From: an uncultured Lachnospiraceae bacterium
GTDB lineage: Bacteria; Bacillota; Clostridia; Lachnospirales; Lachnospiraceae
Reading direction: 5' to 3'
DNA: 64,000 nt
Assembly (NCBI GenBank): GCA_910588405.1
Contig: CAJUPT010000008.1
Location: 22,046 to 86,045, forward strand
In this document: positions 33,599-41,875 of the stretch, one piece after another
Layout: each line of letters begins with the position of its first letter
Numbering within the stretch: position 1 is the first letter of the stretch
The notes under the pieces: generated by a model
What the model was told of the DNA's origin: nothing
Databases searched by the model: none
What the model saw: the letters and a program-made list of their open reading frames with translations, nothing else
Made by a program: the position numbers and the translations under genes

Positions 33599-34832
33599 CT
33601 ATAAATGAGCAAATTCTCAAAGTTGCACAATATCATGCCACCACAGCCAAATCATCCTCAAAAAGGACATGGTTTACCCCACAATGGTATATGTACAGGA
33701 TACGTTCTTCAATAATACGGTCATGGAGAAAAGTATAGCCAGTTTCAAAGGAGCAGGGCTCCCCGTTTCCTGTACAGGCAATCAAGTGGGCAAGGGACAT
33801 TATCAGCCAGTACCTTCTAATCCCTTTTGATGAACGGATTTGGTACCGGACAAATTCCAGCTTATTTTGGGATTGGCGAAAAAATACCTCCACCGCCCAG
33901 CGTTCCACATATTTATCCAGTATCTCGCTGGTACCCAGGGAAACATCTGTGCTTATAAAAGCCCTCAGGGCTTTCGGCTCCTGGAATGCCCCTTCCGGGT
34001 AACTGAGCAGTACCACGGCGTTTTCAATGCCATTAAGGTTCCCTTCATAACGGTAGACATAATATTTTCTGCCGCCAGCTGTGACGAGGCTGACAGCGGC
34101 ATCTGTTTTCCGTAGATGAAGGGCAAAGTCTTTGGCCTTCTGCTTTATGCCGCAGGGGTACAGGATACGGTTTGTTTTCAGCGCGCCGATGGTATAGTAC
34201 CCTTTTTTATGAAAGCATCCATGATATCCCCGCAGGTATACCAGCTGTCACAAAGGAAGTAGGAGGCGACCGGCGCAACGGGCAGTTCATCTGCAATGTC
34301 CTGTACGAGCTTTATTTTTGATATGGATTTGTCGTACATGACAATGGCATAGTTCAGGACGATGCCGTTACAGGAAAGCATGACAGCCACAGCCTGGTGC
34401 CCGTAATCCTGTTTCCCTTTGAGGTGGGACTGGTGGAAATACGCAACTTCAATCGGATGCAAAGCCCGCGACGAAGGCTTGGTTTTGGAAGAAACCGTAT
34501 CATCCCACTTTCCCTTATTAAGGAAATGGGCAATGGTAGTACGGTGGCAGGGGCTGTTTTTTGCAAAATCCAGGGTTTTCCCATGAAACCCGTCAGAAAA
34601 CGCGGATAGCAGGATAGCAAGAATATGTTTGATTACCGTATATGGAAAAATCAGGCATAAACTAAGTTGCTTTAAACAGTTGTAAATAATCTTGGAATCG
34701 TATATACTGTTTCCCGTAAGGCATCATCCTTTGCAGGTTAGTGTTTTGTGGTAAAAACAGTATAAACCTAAGAAGGCGTGATGTCTTATTATTTTGGTTA
34801 TTTAGTGAAATTTTAAATTTGCTCATTTATAG
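33599..34832 (-). mobile_element. IS4-superfamily insertion sequence, 1,234 bp
   Basis: Perfect 17-bp terminal inverted repeats: CTATAAATGAGCAAATT at 33599-33615 and its complement at 34816-34832. The element is flanked by a 7-bp direct repeat ATAATAA (33592-33598 and 34833-34839), which fits a target duplication but is low-complexity. It contains one DDE-type transposase on the minus strand (33633-34727), broken in frame. I cannot assign an ISfinder name. Confidence 0.85.
33633..34727 (-). pseudogene. DDE transposase in three frames
   Basis: A probable start ATGATG (34722-34727, AAAGG upstream) encodes MMPYGKQYIRFQDYLQLF. A +1 shift at about 34664-34668 then opens a frame with SPCHRTTIAHFLNKGKWDD and IVMYDKSISKIKLVQDIADE. 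That frame ends at 34178. A -1 shift at 34202-34208 joins YYTIGALKTNRILYPCG and the C-terminal ERWAVEVFFRQSQNKLEFV to the stop at 33633. The pieces together make a full-length IS4-like transposase of about 360 residues. The second break coincides with an A-AAA-AAG slippery heptamer, so it may be programmed; the first looks like a real lesion. Confidence 0.8.
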
Positions 34833-34840
34833 ATAATAAG

Positions 34841-35563
34841 TTAACATTTATCCTTATTTCTCGGTATATTTAAGTGACAATAATCAGCACATACAGACAC
34901 CTCTATATCAGGGAATATCTCTTTTGCGATTTTTACGATCATATATGGAATATCTTTATTATCATTAAATTCTAAAAGGCCTGTATAAACAACATCTTCT
35001 TCTTTCAATTTCCAACAATCTGTATCCACAATATATTTACCACCTGAACTGGCATAAGATTCAAATGGCGATTTAATCGCAAACTCTCTATTTATAACCC
35101 GTCCATCAAATAAATATTTATAAAACATAGAATCAAAAACTTCCTGAGCGCTTAATTGCCATTGATACTGTTTATTTATACATTCACTAACTAATGCAGT
35201 GGACAGACCCTCTTTTTTGATTCTTTCTTCTAACATAGATTGATAATCTATTTTGATTTCTTCCTCTCTTATATCCAGTATTTTTTTTAAACTTAGAATA
35301 CTCATTCCCAAGTCACGGAACCAAATATTAAAACGGCAAAAACCTTCAGATAAACCCTCATGTCTAACTTCAAAATTAATAATTGGATATGCATTACTAA
35401 CAAGAGCGCAATCTTCCAGCAATTCTTTTATCCGAACATATCCCGAGGATGAATAGAGCCTGTCCATCTCATCATTCATACTTATATCACTATAATGTGT
35501 ATAAAGTACTCCAATCATCGCTAAAATGAAAATCATGGCTACTGCTGAGGCCCATGAACCCAT
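34841..35563 (-). CDS. uncharacterised membrane-anchored protein
   Basis: 240 residues. A single N-terminal membrane segment (AVAMIFILAMIGVLYTHY, about residues 7-24) is followed by a charged, helical soluble domain with YQSMLEERIKKEG and a C-terminal part ending in Cys-containing SVCADYCHLNIP. GGGGAG lies 6 nt before the ATG. It is the last gene of a three-gene AT-rich cassette with the JAB-like and small Cys-rich genes. No family recognised. Location suggests a partner or substrate of the JAB-like protein. Confidence 0.6.
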   Translation of the reverse strand: MGSWASAVAMIFILAMIGVLYTHYSDISMNDEMDRLYSSSGYVRIKELLEDCALVSNAYPIINFEVRHEGLSEGFCRFNIWFRDLGMSILSLKKILDIREEEIKIDYQSMLEERIKKEGLSTALVSECINKQYQWQLSAQEVFDSMFYKYLFDGRVINREFAIKSPFESYASSGGKYIVDTDCWKLKEEDVVYTGLLEFNDNKDIPYMIVKIAKEIFPDIEVSVCADYCHLNIPRNKDKC

Positions 35564-35590
35564 AACTATCTCCCCTTTAAAATGAAGCCC

Positions 35591-36004
35591 TTACTCACTA
35601 ATCTGATAATCTATTCTTTTCACATGCATCACTTCATCTTTTAATGAAAGCTGATAAAAGAATAATTTTTGTATTTTTAGTACAAATACTCCCAAGATAA
35701 TATCGCAGTTAATTGAAATAATAATCCTTTTCCCATAGTGCAAATCACAATCAGAAAGATATTTATTTTTCTTATGAGTATGTATTAATCCCTTAAAATG
35801 AATCCCCCTCTCTATCCATTTTTCTAAAATCATATTCATGGAATGCACATCTGGTATATATGATCCAAGATGTCCCATTCCATTTAAGTCAAAATAAAAT
35901 TCTGTAATTATATTTCCACTCCCACCAATCATTCCCCCGGTTTCCATATCATTTAGATTTAATGAACAGATAATTTTTTTATAAACATTTTCTGTAATAA
36001 TCAC
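35591..36004 (-). CDS. JAB/MPN-like putative metalloprotease
   Basis: About 137 residues. METGGMIGG supplies the conserved acidic residue and glycine turn, and GLIHTHKKNKYLSDCD matches the JAMM zinc motif H-x-H...S-x-x-D, although the H-to-S spacing is six rather than the usual seven residues. VIITENVYKKI at the N-terminus resembles JAB family starts. The GTG start (36002-36004) forms a GTGA overlap with the stop of the small upstream gene; a TTG at 36016 is an alternative. JAB proteins cleave isopeptide or peptide bonds next to ubiquitin-like tails; activity here is inferred. Confidence 0.6.
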   Translation of the reverse strand: MIITENVYKKIICSLNLNDMETGGMIGGSGNIITEFYFDLNGMGHLGSYIPDVHSMNMILEKWIERGIHFKGLIHTHKKNKYLSDCDLHYGKRIIISINCDIILGVFVLKIQKLFFYQLSLKDEVMHVKRIDYQISE

Positions 36005-36180
36005 TTCGCAATCCAATCATCGCATGATGTATTTTCAAAAGGTTTTTTATAACCGCCTCTTTTCATACAATACCCATCGCCATATGAATCTGTTTTTTTA
36101 GCATTGTAATAAATACATTCAATATGGTATGTTGTTTCACAAAATTGTCCAACTGGTATTTCGTTTGAATTCTTTTCCAT
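36001..36180 (-). CDS. 59-residue Cys-rich small protein
   Basis: The frame runs from the ATG at 36178-36180 to TGA at 36001-36003, with AAGGAG 11 nt upstream. It starts MEKNSNEIPVGQFCETTYHI and has four cysteines (positions 14, 22, 38 and 53) plus the GDGYCMKRGGY segment. It overlaps the JAB-like gene by four bases, so the two are probably translationally coupled. The Cys spacing suggests a small zinc or disulfide fold. It has no hydrophobic segment. Not recognised. Confidence 0.6.
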   Translation of the reverse strand: MEKNSNEIPVGQFCETTYHIECIYYNAKKTDSYGDGYCMKRGGYKKPFENTSCDDWIAK

Positions 36181-36331
36181 TTTCTATCTTTCTCCTTAAT
36201 CTAAATTTTCTTTTCATAGCTAAAATCAACAATTATACTATCATCGTATAAATTTACATTTTCAAACAATCAACGTCAACTATCTAACGGTCAATATCTA
36301 ACGTTTCAAACAACCTTCTGTTTATAATTAA

Positions 36332-36499
36332 CTAGTGTGCTGTCTTATTTATATCTGGTAAAACACCGCCGGATAATTTTTCATCAGCGAGGCAGCTGAA
36401 TGAGGCGATACCGGTGGCACCGTCGATTGAAGCCAACGTAGTCTGATGGAAAATTAGACAAGGTGGCTTGCCTGAATATGAATGGAGACAGTACACTAG
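36332..36499. mobile_element. MITE-like element, 168 bp
   Basis: CTAGTGTGCTGTCT (36332-36345) and AGACAGTACACTAG (36486-36499) are inverted repeats with one mismatch. A second inverted pair (about AATTTTTCATCAG and CTGATGGAAAATT) lies inside. No coding frame is present. CTAG at both tips may be a 4-bp target duplication rather than part of the repeat. It occupies most of the gene-free stretch 36181-36556; I see nothing else there except AT-rich sequence upstream of the Cys-rich small gene. Confidence 0.7.
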
Positions 36500-36556
36500 C
36501 ACTTCGGCTATTGAAAATAACGATGATACTCAATTACACCTTTATAAATAACTTTA

Positions 36557-37093
36557 CTAATTTATAATATTCCATCGATTTTTTATATACCTTCCAGGAT
36601 TATCATAATTGATTACTTTAGCATAATTTCCTACCGCAGTCGCATTATCCGGTATATCTTTTGTTACAACGCTTCCAGCACCAATAGTGACATTATTACC
36701 AATTTTGACATTTTCTACAATACATACGTTAGGACCAATATATGTATTGTCTCCAATAATTGCAGCTTGTCCCTCGTTACTCCCAATGGTCGTGAACTGT
36801 GACAAATTGCAGTTATTTCCAATTATGGTGCTAGAATTTACAACTACCGGGCCACCATGACCGATATATAATCCATATCCCACTTGCGTTTGCCTTGGTA
36901 ATTGAATTGTCCTTTTTGTTTTGTTTATCATCCATAAGAATAGACCAATTATTTTCGCTCCACTCTTTGCATGACATAATCTAAATGCACACTGAAATCT
37001 AAAAGTACTATTTCTGATATAAGCATAAAAAAAAGTGAGTGCATCATATTTCCCATAATACCTTATTAAGTCACTTTTTATATAATCGCTCAT
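36557..37093 (-). CDS. serine O-acetyltransferase-like hexapeptide protein
   Basis: 178 residues from the ATG at 37091-37093; a TTG 6 nt earlier is in frame. A helical N-terminal half (RYYGKYDALTFFYAYIRNST) is followed by a beta-helix with VGYGLYIGHGGPVVVNSSTI, where GHGGPVVVN resembles the CysE active-site histidine region. IGAGSVVTKDIPDNATAVGN is the usual C-terminal block. It is the last gene of locus II and probably acetylates a capsule sugar rather than serine. Confidence 0.82.
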   Translation of the reverse strand: MSDYIKSDLIRYYGKYDALTFFYAYIRNSTFRFQCAFRLCHAKSGAKIIGLFLWMINKTKRTIQLPRQTQVGYGLYIGHGGPVVVNSSTIIGNNCNLSQFTTIGSNEGQAAIIGDNTYIGPNVCIVENVKIGNNVTIGAGSVVTKDIPDNATAVGNYAKVINYDNPGRYIKNRWNIIN

Positions 37094-37110
37094 AACCAAT
37101 CCCCATAATA

Positions 37111-38247
37111 CTATAAATTTCCAGTAAAATATTTTTTAATTTCGTATATTACTTGATCTTGTTCTTCAACGCTCATATATGGATGCAGCGGCAATGAAAG
37201 CACTCTCTCACTAAGCTCTTTAGACACAAACGAATCTGTCTTAATACAGTTTGCTTCCGTAAAAGCGATCTGAAAACTCATAGGCTTAGGATAATAGACA
37301 TTCGTAGGAATCTCTTTGTCCTTTAAGTATTTTTGCAGCCCATCCCGGTTTTCACTGTTCTCCAATAAAATAGAATACTGAGCCCAGCTGGATAAAAAAC
37401 CTGACCTGATGTAAGGAACCGTTACTACTCCTTCCAGTTCCTGTGAATATCTATCAGCGACACGATTAACTGCCTCTAATTCATGCTCCATAAAGGCTTT
37501 TAGCTTAACTTGCAGAATTGCCGCCTGTAATGTATCTAACCGTGAATTCATGCCAATACGCACATTATCATACTTATCCGCTCCCTTGCCATGAATCCGG
37601 TAAGAACGAAGCAGCTTTGCCCATTCATCGCTATCTGTAAAAACCGCACCGCCATCCCCATAACATCCCAAGGGTTTTGCCGGAAAAAAAGACGTTGTAG
37701 AAATATCCCCAAAACTGCAGGCCCTCTGTTCTCCAATAAGACCTCCAAATCCCTGCGCTCCGTCTTCCAAAATTAACAGATGATGTTTTTTCGCAATTTC
37801 TCTTATCTTGGGATAATCAGCGGGTTGTCCAAAAAGATCTACGGTAATAATAACTCTGGGGATCAGTTTTCCTTCTTTTTCTATCTTGACAATTGCTTCT
37901 TCAAGAGATCCGGGAGACATATTAAACGTATCTCGTTCCACATCCACAAAAACAGGTACGGCACCTTCGTATGCTGGCGTTTCACCAGAAGCAAAAAATG
38001 TAAAATCCGGAACAAACACCGCATCTCCGGGTCCGATATTCCAGACCATCAGCGCCAACGTTAGCGCATCTGTTCCATTGGCACAGGTGATGCAGTGTTT
38101 CACACCTGTGTAACTGGCCAACTGATGCTCTAGCTCAGTCACCTGGTTTCCAGAAATGAAATTCCCATCCATAAGTACCTTCTGTATGGCCTGGTCTATT
38201 TCAGTCTTTAACAATTGATATTGTTTTTGCAAATCTCGAAATTGCAT
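37111..38247 (-). CDS. DegT/DnrJ/EryC1 aminotransferase, WbpE-like
   Basis: 378 residues. TCANGTDALTLAL, ILEDGAQGFGG and TTSFFPAKPLGCYGDGGAVFT (lysine for PLP) are the family motifs, and RIGMNSRLDTLQAAILQVKL follows. Very similar by eye to the enzyme at 57756-58883, so locus II carries two copies of this type. AGGGAG precedes the ATG. It transfers an amino group to a keto-sugar nucleotide; here it neighbours acyltransferases and, a few genes upstream, a formyltransferase, so an N-acylated amino sugar side product is plausible. Confidence 0.9.
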   Translation of the reverse strand: MQFRDLQKQYQLLKTEIDQAIQKVLMDGNFISGNQVTELEHQLASYTGVKHCITCANGTDALTLALMVWNIGPGDAVFVPDFTFFASGETPAYEGAVPVFVDVERDTFNMSPGSLEEAIVKIEKEGKLIPRVIITVDLFGQPADYPKIREIAKKHHLLILEDGAQGFGGLIGEQRACSFGDISTTSFFPAKPLGCYGDGGAVFTDSDEWAKLLRSYRIHGKGADKYDNVRIGMNSRLDTLQAAILQVKLKAFMEHELEAVNRVADRYSQELEGVVTVPYIRSGFLSSWAQYSILLENSENRDGLQKYLKDKEIPTNVYYPKPMSFQIAFTEANCIKTDSFVSKELSERVLSLPLHPYMSVEEQDQVIYEIKKYFTGNL

Positions 38248-38270
38248 TTCTTATTCTCCCTATTTAAAAA

Positions 38271-38973
38271 TCACACTCTTTCACGCATCCAATTTATCTT
38301 TCTTTTGATAATTTTTGCCGGATTCCCTCCAATTATCACGTTTGCATCCTCAAACCTTTTGGTCACTACACTTCCAGCTGCAATCACGCTGTTTTCAGGT
38401 ATTTTCACACCTTTCAACACCGTCACTCTATTACCAACCCATACATGATTTTCCAGGATAATATTCTTTGACTGATTCAAACGATTTCCTTCCATATCTA
38501 CCACACTATGACTGTCTCCTGTTCTAAGTATAATCTCAGATGAGAACAAACAATCTTTTCCAATTTTTATTTTTGTTCCTTCAATACATGATAACTGCAC
38601 TTTTCCACAAAGAGCCGAATCCTCTCCAATTATAATACTATTCTCATTATCCTCTATATAAAATTCTCCATCCTTTATCAATACTTTTTTTGACAAACAA
38701 ATCTGATTACAGTTTCCATTAATATGAATACTTACATGGTCTAAATAAACTCTTTTATCCAATTCTATAATATTATCATTTCCAACAATGTTGATTCTAC
38801 ATTTTCTCCTCCGTACCCCCCCCCCATGAAACAATTTGATTCCTTTTTCCCTGCATTTTTACTTTATTTCCACCAAAAATATTCATACTTGCTATGAGAA
38901 TATCCTTTATTATAGGATATTTATTTTTTATATCACACAATAAATTATAAATAAATATTTTTATTTTTTTCAT
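38271..38973 (-). CDS. hexapeptide acyltransferase with poly-G tract, out of frame here
   Basis: The ATG (38971-38973, GAGGG upstream) encodes MKKIKIFIYNLLCDIKNKY and runs into ten G (38816-38825). As read, the frame then ends at a TAG after SWGGGTEEKM. With nine or twelve G it would continue into RRRKCRINIVGNDNIIELDK and a normal beta-helix (SEIILRTGDSHSVVDMEG, HVWVGNRVTVLKGVKIPENS, IIGGNPAKIIKRK), giving 233 residues with nine G. The downstream part is intact and shows no other lesion, so the gene looks switchable rather than decayed. Probably an acetyltransferase for the capsule. If the tract length is an assembly error, it is simply an intact gene. Confidence 0.75.
38816..38825 (-). repeat. 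poly-G tract, 10 nt
   Basis: Ten consecutive C on the given strand, G on the coding strand, inside the 5' part of the acyltransferase frame at 38271-38973. Nine or twelve G restores the frame. Confidence 0.85.
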
Positions 38974-38996
38974 GACCCTCACTGTTAAAAAAAGTT

Positions 38997-39859
38997 CTAA
39001 TATTCAATAAAATCATCATAAATAATCAGTCTCGCAATCCTATTTTGTGCCAGCATAATCATGATATCATCCCTCATTTTTATGTTGTCGTCGGGATTTT
39101 CGCTGACACATGCCATGGTTGCCTCCGGTATACAAAATAGATTCAATCCCGTTTCTGCATAATAAATACTCATTATGCCAGATGGTCTAAATAAAAGACA
39201 CATCTGAGAAGCAAATCCTGTAAATATTAGATTTTCTATTCCTCTTCCCTGTAATTACACACACAATTTATCCGGACAGTTAAATTCATCGTGTACCAAT
39301 AGCTCTGCTTTTTGCTCATCTATTAATTTCTGCAGCCAAGTATCAATGTTTGAATTATATTCTTCTAATCCTGGCTTATTAGAGATAATAAACACCATCA
39401 TTTCTTTCTCAATGGCATGTTGTGCTATAGAAAGAATATAGTCTGATATGATCTTCTCTACTTGTTTATTCACTTCATCAAACGGATTATCAATCCATGG
39501 ATCTATTATCAATACCGCAGTTTTTTCCGCCTGCGAAAAGAATTTATCAAATTTAAATTCGGGATTTGTAATATAGTCCCCATCCTCTGTTAAATCATAA
39601 TAGCAATAATCATAAACAGGAATTTCATTTTTGTCTAATTCTTCATCCACTTTTGTTTCATATGGTAATCCTGTGCTTTGAAAAAAATTTACCCCCCCCC
39701 CCCCGAGAAATTTACACTATAAATAAGCAACAGCATAACAATTATACCCAAACATCCTATGCATATTAAATTTTTCTTTTTATTTATTTTGCCTGCATAC
39801 CTTATCATATAACATTTTAACAACGAAATCGATATACTCCGCCCTTTCCACTTCCACAT
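38997..39859 (-). pseudogene. isochorismatase-like hydrolase, poly-G frameshift plus stop
   Basis: The ATG (39857-39859, AGAGG 5-6 nt upstream) starts a membrane-anchored N-terminus (LICIGCLGIIVMLLLIYSV). Thirteen G (39692-39704) put the frame onto an immediate TAA. With 11 or 14 G it would continue FFQSTGLPYETKVDEELDK and AVLIIDPWIDNPF (catalytic aspartate). A second, in-frame TAA at 39255-39257 interrupts it after CPDKLCV, and the same frame then continues NLIFTGFASQMCLLF, matching the isochorismatase-fold cysteine nucleophile region. So two independent breaks exist. The hydrolase family is inferred from these two motifs; role in the capsule unknown. Confidence 0.6.
39692..39704 (-). repeat. 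poly-G tract, 13 nt
   Basis: Thirteen consecutive C on the given strand. On the coding strand it lies just after the membrane anchor of the isochorismatase-like gene; 11 or 14 G would restore the downstream frame. Confidence 0.85.
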
Positions 39860-39867
39860 TGCATCCT

Positions 39868-40509
39868 CTACGTATGACTTATTTCACTTACCATAGATTT
39901 CAATAAATTACCAATCTCTTTATAATAAATATCATTACCTGTCTCGCTAAGATGGATTCCATCTTCTTGGGTAAAGTCAGATATAGTTCTACATCCTAAT
40001 TCAACTAATTTCATCATTGTTTTATAAATATCTACAAACCTCACTTTTTTACAATCAGAAGCAACCTTTCTGATAACTGCATTATATAATTCATTACTTT
40101 GATTATAAGTGATATCCGTACCAGACATTAAATCCTTTCTAGGTGAAGGGTGATTAGTATGTACTATTACCTCTCTCACGCCGAATGTGAATGCTCTATT
40201 TATTATCTCTTTCATATTTACTTCAAAACCTTGCGGAGATACTCTTGGAACACCTTTATCAGTCAACCAATAGTTACAATCATTCAACCCAAATGTTACA
40301 ATCAAAAAATCGACAGCGTGCGATTGAATATCGAACGGCATTCTTTCTAAAGCCATCCTCGTCGTATTACCATTGACAGACGGATTTTGAATTAATACTT
40401 TTTGGCCTCCATCATTAAGTAAATTTCCAATTTTCGTAACCCAGTTTTTTTCAATTGATATACCCTGTCCAAAGCTTATGGAATCACCAAAAAAATAAAT
40501 ATTAATCAT
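39868..40509 (-). CDS. SGNH/GDSL hydrolase
   Basis: 213 residues. Block I YFFGDSISFGQGI contains the nucleophile serine, VTFGLNDCNYW is the G-x-N-D block, and QEDGIHLSETGNDIY carries the catalytic D-x-x-H. GGAGG precedes the ATG, and the gene overlaps the stop of the formyltransferase by 8 nt, so they are coupled. No signal peptide: cytoplasmic. Such enzymes in capsule loci remove or transfer acyl groups on sugars. Confidence 0.88.
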   Translation of the reverse strand: MINIYFFGDSISFGQGISIEKNWVTKIGNLLNDGGQKVLIQNPSVNGNTTRMALERMPFDIQSHAVDFLIVTFGLNDCNYWLTDKGVPRVSPQGFEVNMKEIINRAFTFGVREVIVHTNHPSPRKDLMSGTDITYNQSNELYNAVIRKVASDCKKVRFVDIYKTMMKLVELGCRTISDFTQEDGIHLSETGNDIYYKEIGNLLKSMVSEISHT

Positions 40510-41269
40510 CTCTTACCTCCGGTTCTATATAATATTTACAATTATTGATTTTAAAATATGCTTTTTCGAATGGCGGGAAATAAAAAGCTCTCGCTTTTGT
40601 TTCTACTTCTCTTACATCTCCTGTATCACTTATTTCGCGCTTTCCATCAATAGAATGCCTGTCATAAAAAACCGGAGTACCCACCAAGCGATGCCTAGGA
40701 ATTGTTTTGCCACTATCCAACAAATCCACAAACGATTTAAATGATTGAACTCCAAGATTAACAGCTTTGCAATATAACGAATATGCCGTATCATTATTAT
40801 TAATATCAAAAGTCGGCATTATTATATAATCTCCAGTATCCACCTCTTTTTGCATAAAATGAAGTGTAATACCATACTTGATATCATGATTTAAAATTGC
40901 ATGATTGAATGTAAAATTACCCTGATAAGCTGGCAAAATTGCCAAATGAAGATTTACTGCGTTTCCTTTCACCAATTCCAGAGTTTCTTCATCTACTATC
41001 CAATTATGACCAACAGATATAAGAAAATTAATATTATTGTCGGAAATACATTTACGAATATCATATATATTTCTTTTTATATTGCTAATAAAAGGCACTC
41101 TATTTCTTTCGGCATATTCGTACCCCGCATTACTTCCCCACCATACACTTTCTTTCAATGGATTTGAAACAACCGCTGAAATATTGATGTTTGAACCAAC
41201 AGCATCTGATAATATCTTCAAACATTTTTCTCCGATAGGTTTCTGACCCAAATACATTATATTGTACAT
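40502..41269 (-). CDS. formyltransferase-family enzyme, probable sugar N-formyltransferase
   Basis: 255 residues. VNLHLAILPAYQGNFTFNHAI and YGITLHFMQKEVDTGDYI carry the N, H and D of the formyl-tetrahydrofolate-dependent formyltransferase active site (as in Fmt, PurN and sugar N-formyltransferases). AGGGA lies 7-8 nt before the ATG. In a capsule locus with DegT aminotransferases, the likely reaction is formylation of an amino sugar nucleotide. The C-terminal 80 residues differ from methionyl-tRNA formyltransferase as far as I can see. Confidence 0.85.
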   Translation of the reverse strand: MYNIMYLGQKPIGEKCLKILSDAVGSNINISAVVSNPLKESVWWGSNAGYEYAERNRVPFISNIKRNIYDIRKCISDNNINFLISVGHNWIVDEETLELVKGNAVNLHLAILPAYQGNFTFNHAILNHDIKYGITLHFMQKEVDTGDYIIMPTFDINNNDTAYSLYCKAVNLGVQSFKSFVDLLDSGKTIPRHRLVGTPVFYDRHSIDGKREISDTGDVREVETKARAFYFPPFEKAYFKINNCKYYIEPEVRDD

Positions 41270-41346
41270 AACTAAATCCCTGCTTCTTTAATCTATAGCC
41301 TTCATCCGTGTAAGGAAACACGATTTTTCCTTCATACATTTATTTC

Positions 41347-41816
41347 TTATGTCTTATTATTTATTGTTTTAACTATCCTAGCCGGCACTCCCGCCACAAT
41401 AACATTTTCTGGTACATCTTTTGTCACCACTGCTCCTGCTGCAACGATAGAATTATTCCCAATTTTAACTTTTTGTAAAATAATAGCATTTGATCCTATC
41501 CATACATTATTTCCAATTACTATATCCCCATGAGTCAAGTTACCATAATAATGCTCTTTTCCTATTTCATGTCCTGACGTAGTAATAATCACGTTATTGG
41601 CAATCTGACACCAATTTCCTATAATAATTTTAGATTTTTCTGAAGCTCGTAAAGTGACTCTTTCACTTATATGAGCATGTGCTCCCAAATATATATTATA
41701 TGGATACACAAAGGACACTTCAGGATATATCATAATGTCTTCCGCTACCCCCCCCCCAACAATTTTTCTTTTTGATATTTTACCATACATTCATTAAAAT
41801 ATGTTTTTATCTTCAT
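41347..41816 (-). CDS. hexapeptide acyltransferase with poly-G tract near the start
   Basis: Beta-helix acyltransferase (IYPEVSFVYPYNIYLGAHAH, KIIIGNWCQIANNVIITTSG with the histidine region HEIGKEHYYGN, WIGSNAIILQKVKIGNNS, VIVAGVPARIVKT). The best start, ATG 41814-41816 with GGAAAG 6 nt upstream, reads MKIKTYFNECMVKYQKEKLL into ten G (41748-41757) and then TAG; eleven or eight G would put it in frame. An alternative ATG at 41788-41790, lacking a ribosome site, is already in frame with ten G (147 residues). Output may therefore vary with tract length. Target probably a capsule sugar. Confidence 0.75.
41748..41757 (-). repeat. poly-G tract, 10 nt
   Basis: Ten consecutive C on the given strand, within the first codons of the acyltransferase at 41347-41816. 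Confidence 0.85.
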
Positions 41817-41875
41817 ATAAATCTTTCCAATAAAAATATTCGCCATATTCTATTCCTCTCGAAAAATTATGGTTA

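Noticed and set aside
41130..41339. 69-codon minus-strand frame starting upstream of the formyltransferase
   Set aside because: Out of frame with and overlapping the formyltransferase N-terminus; no family-like segments.
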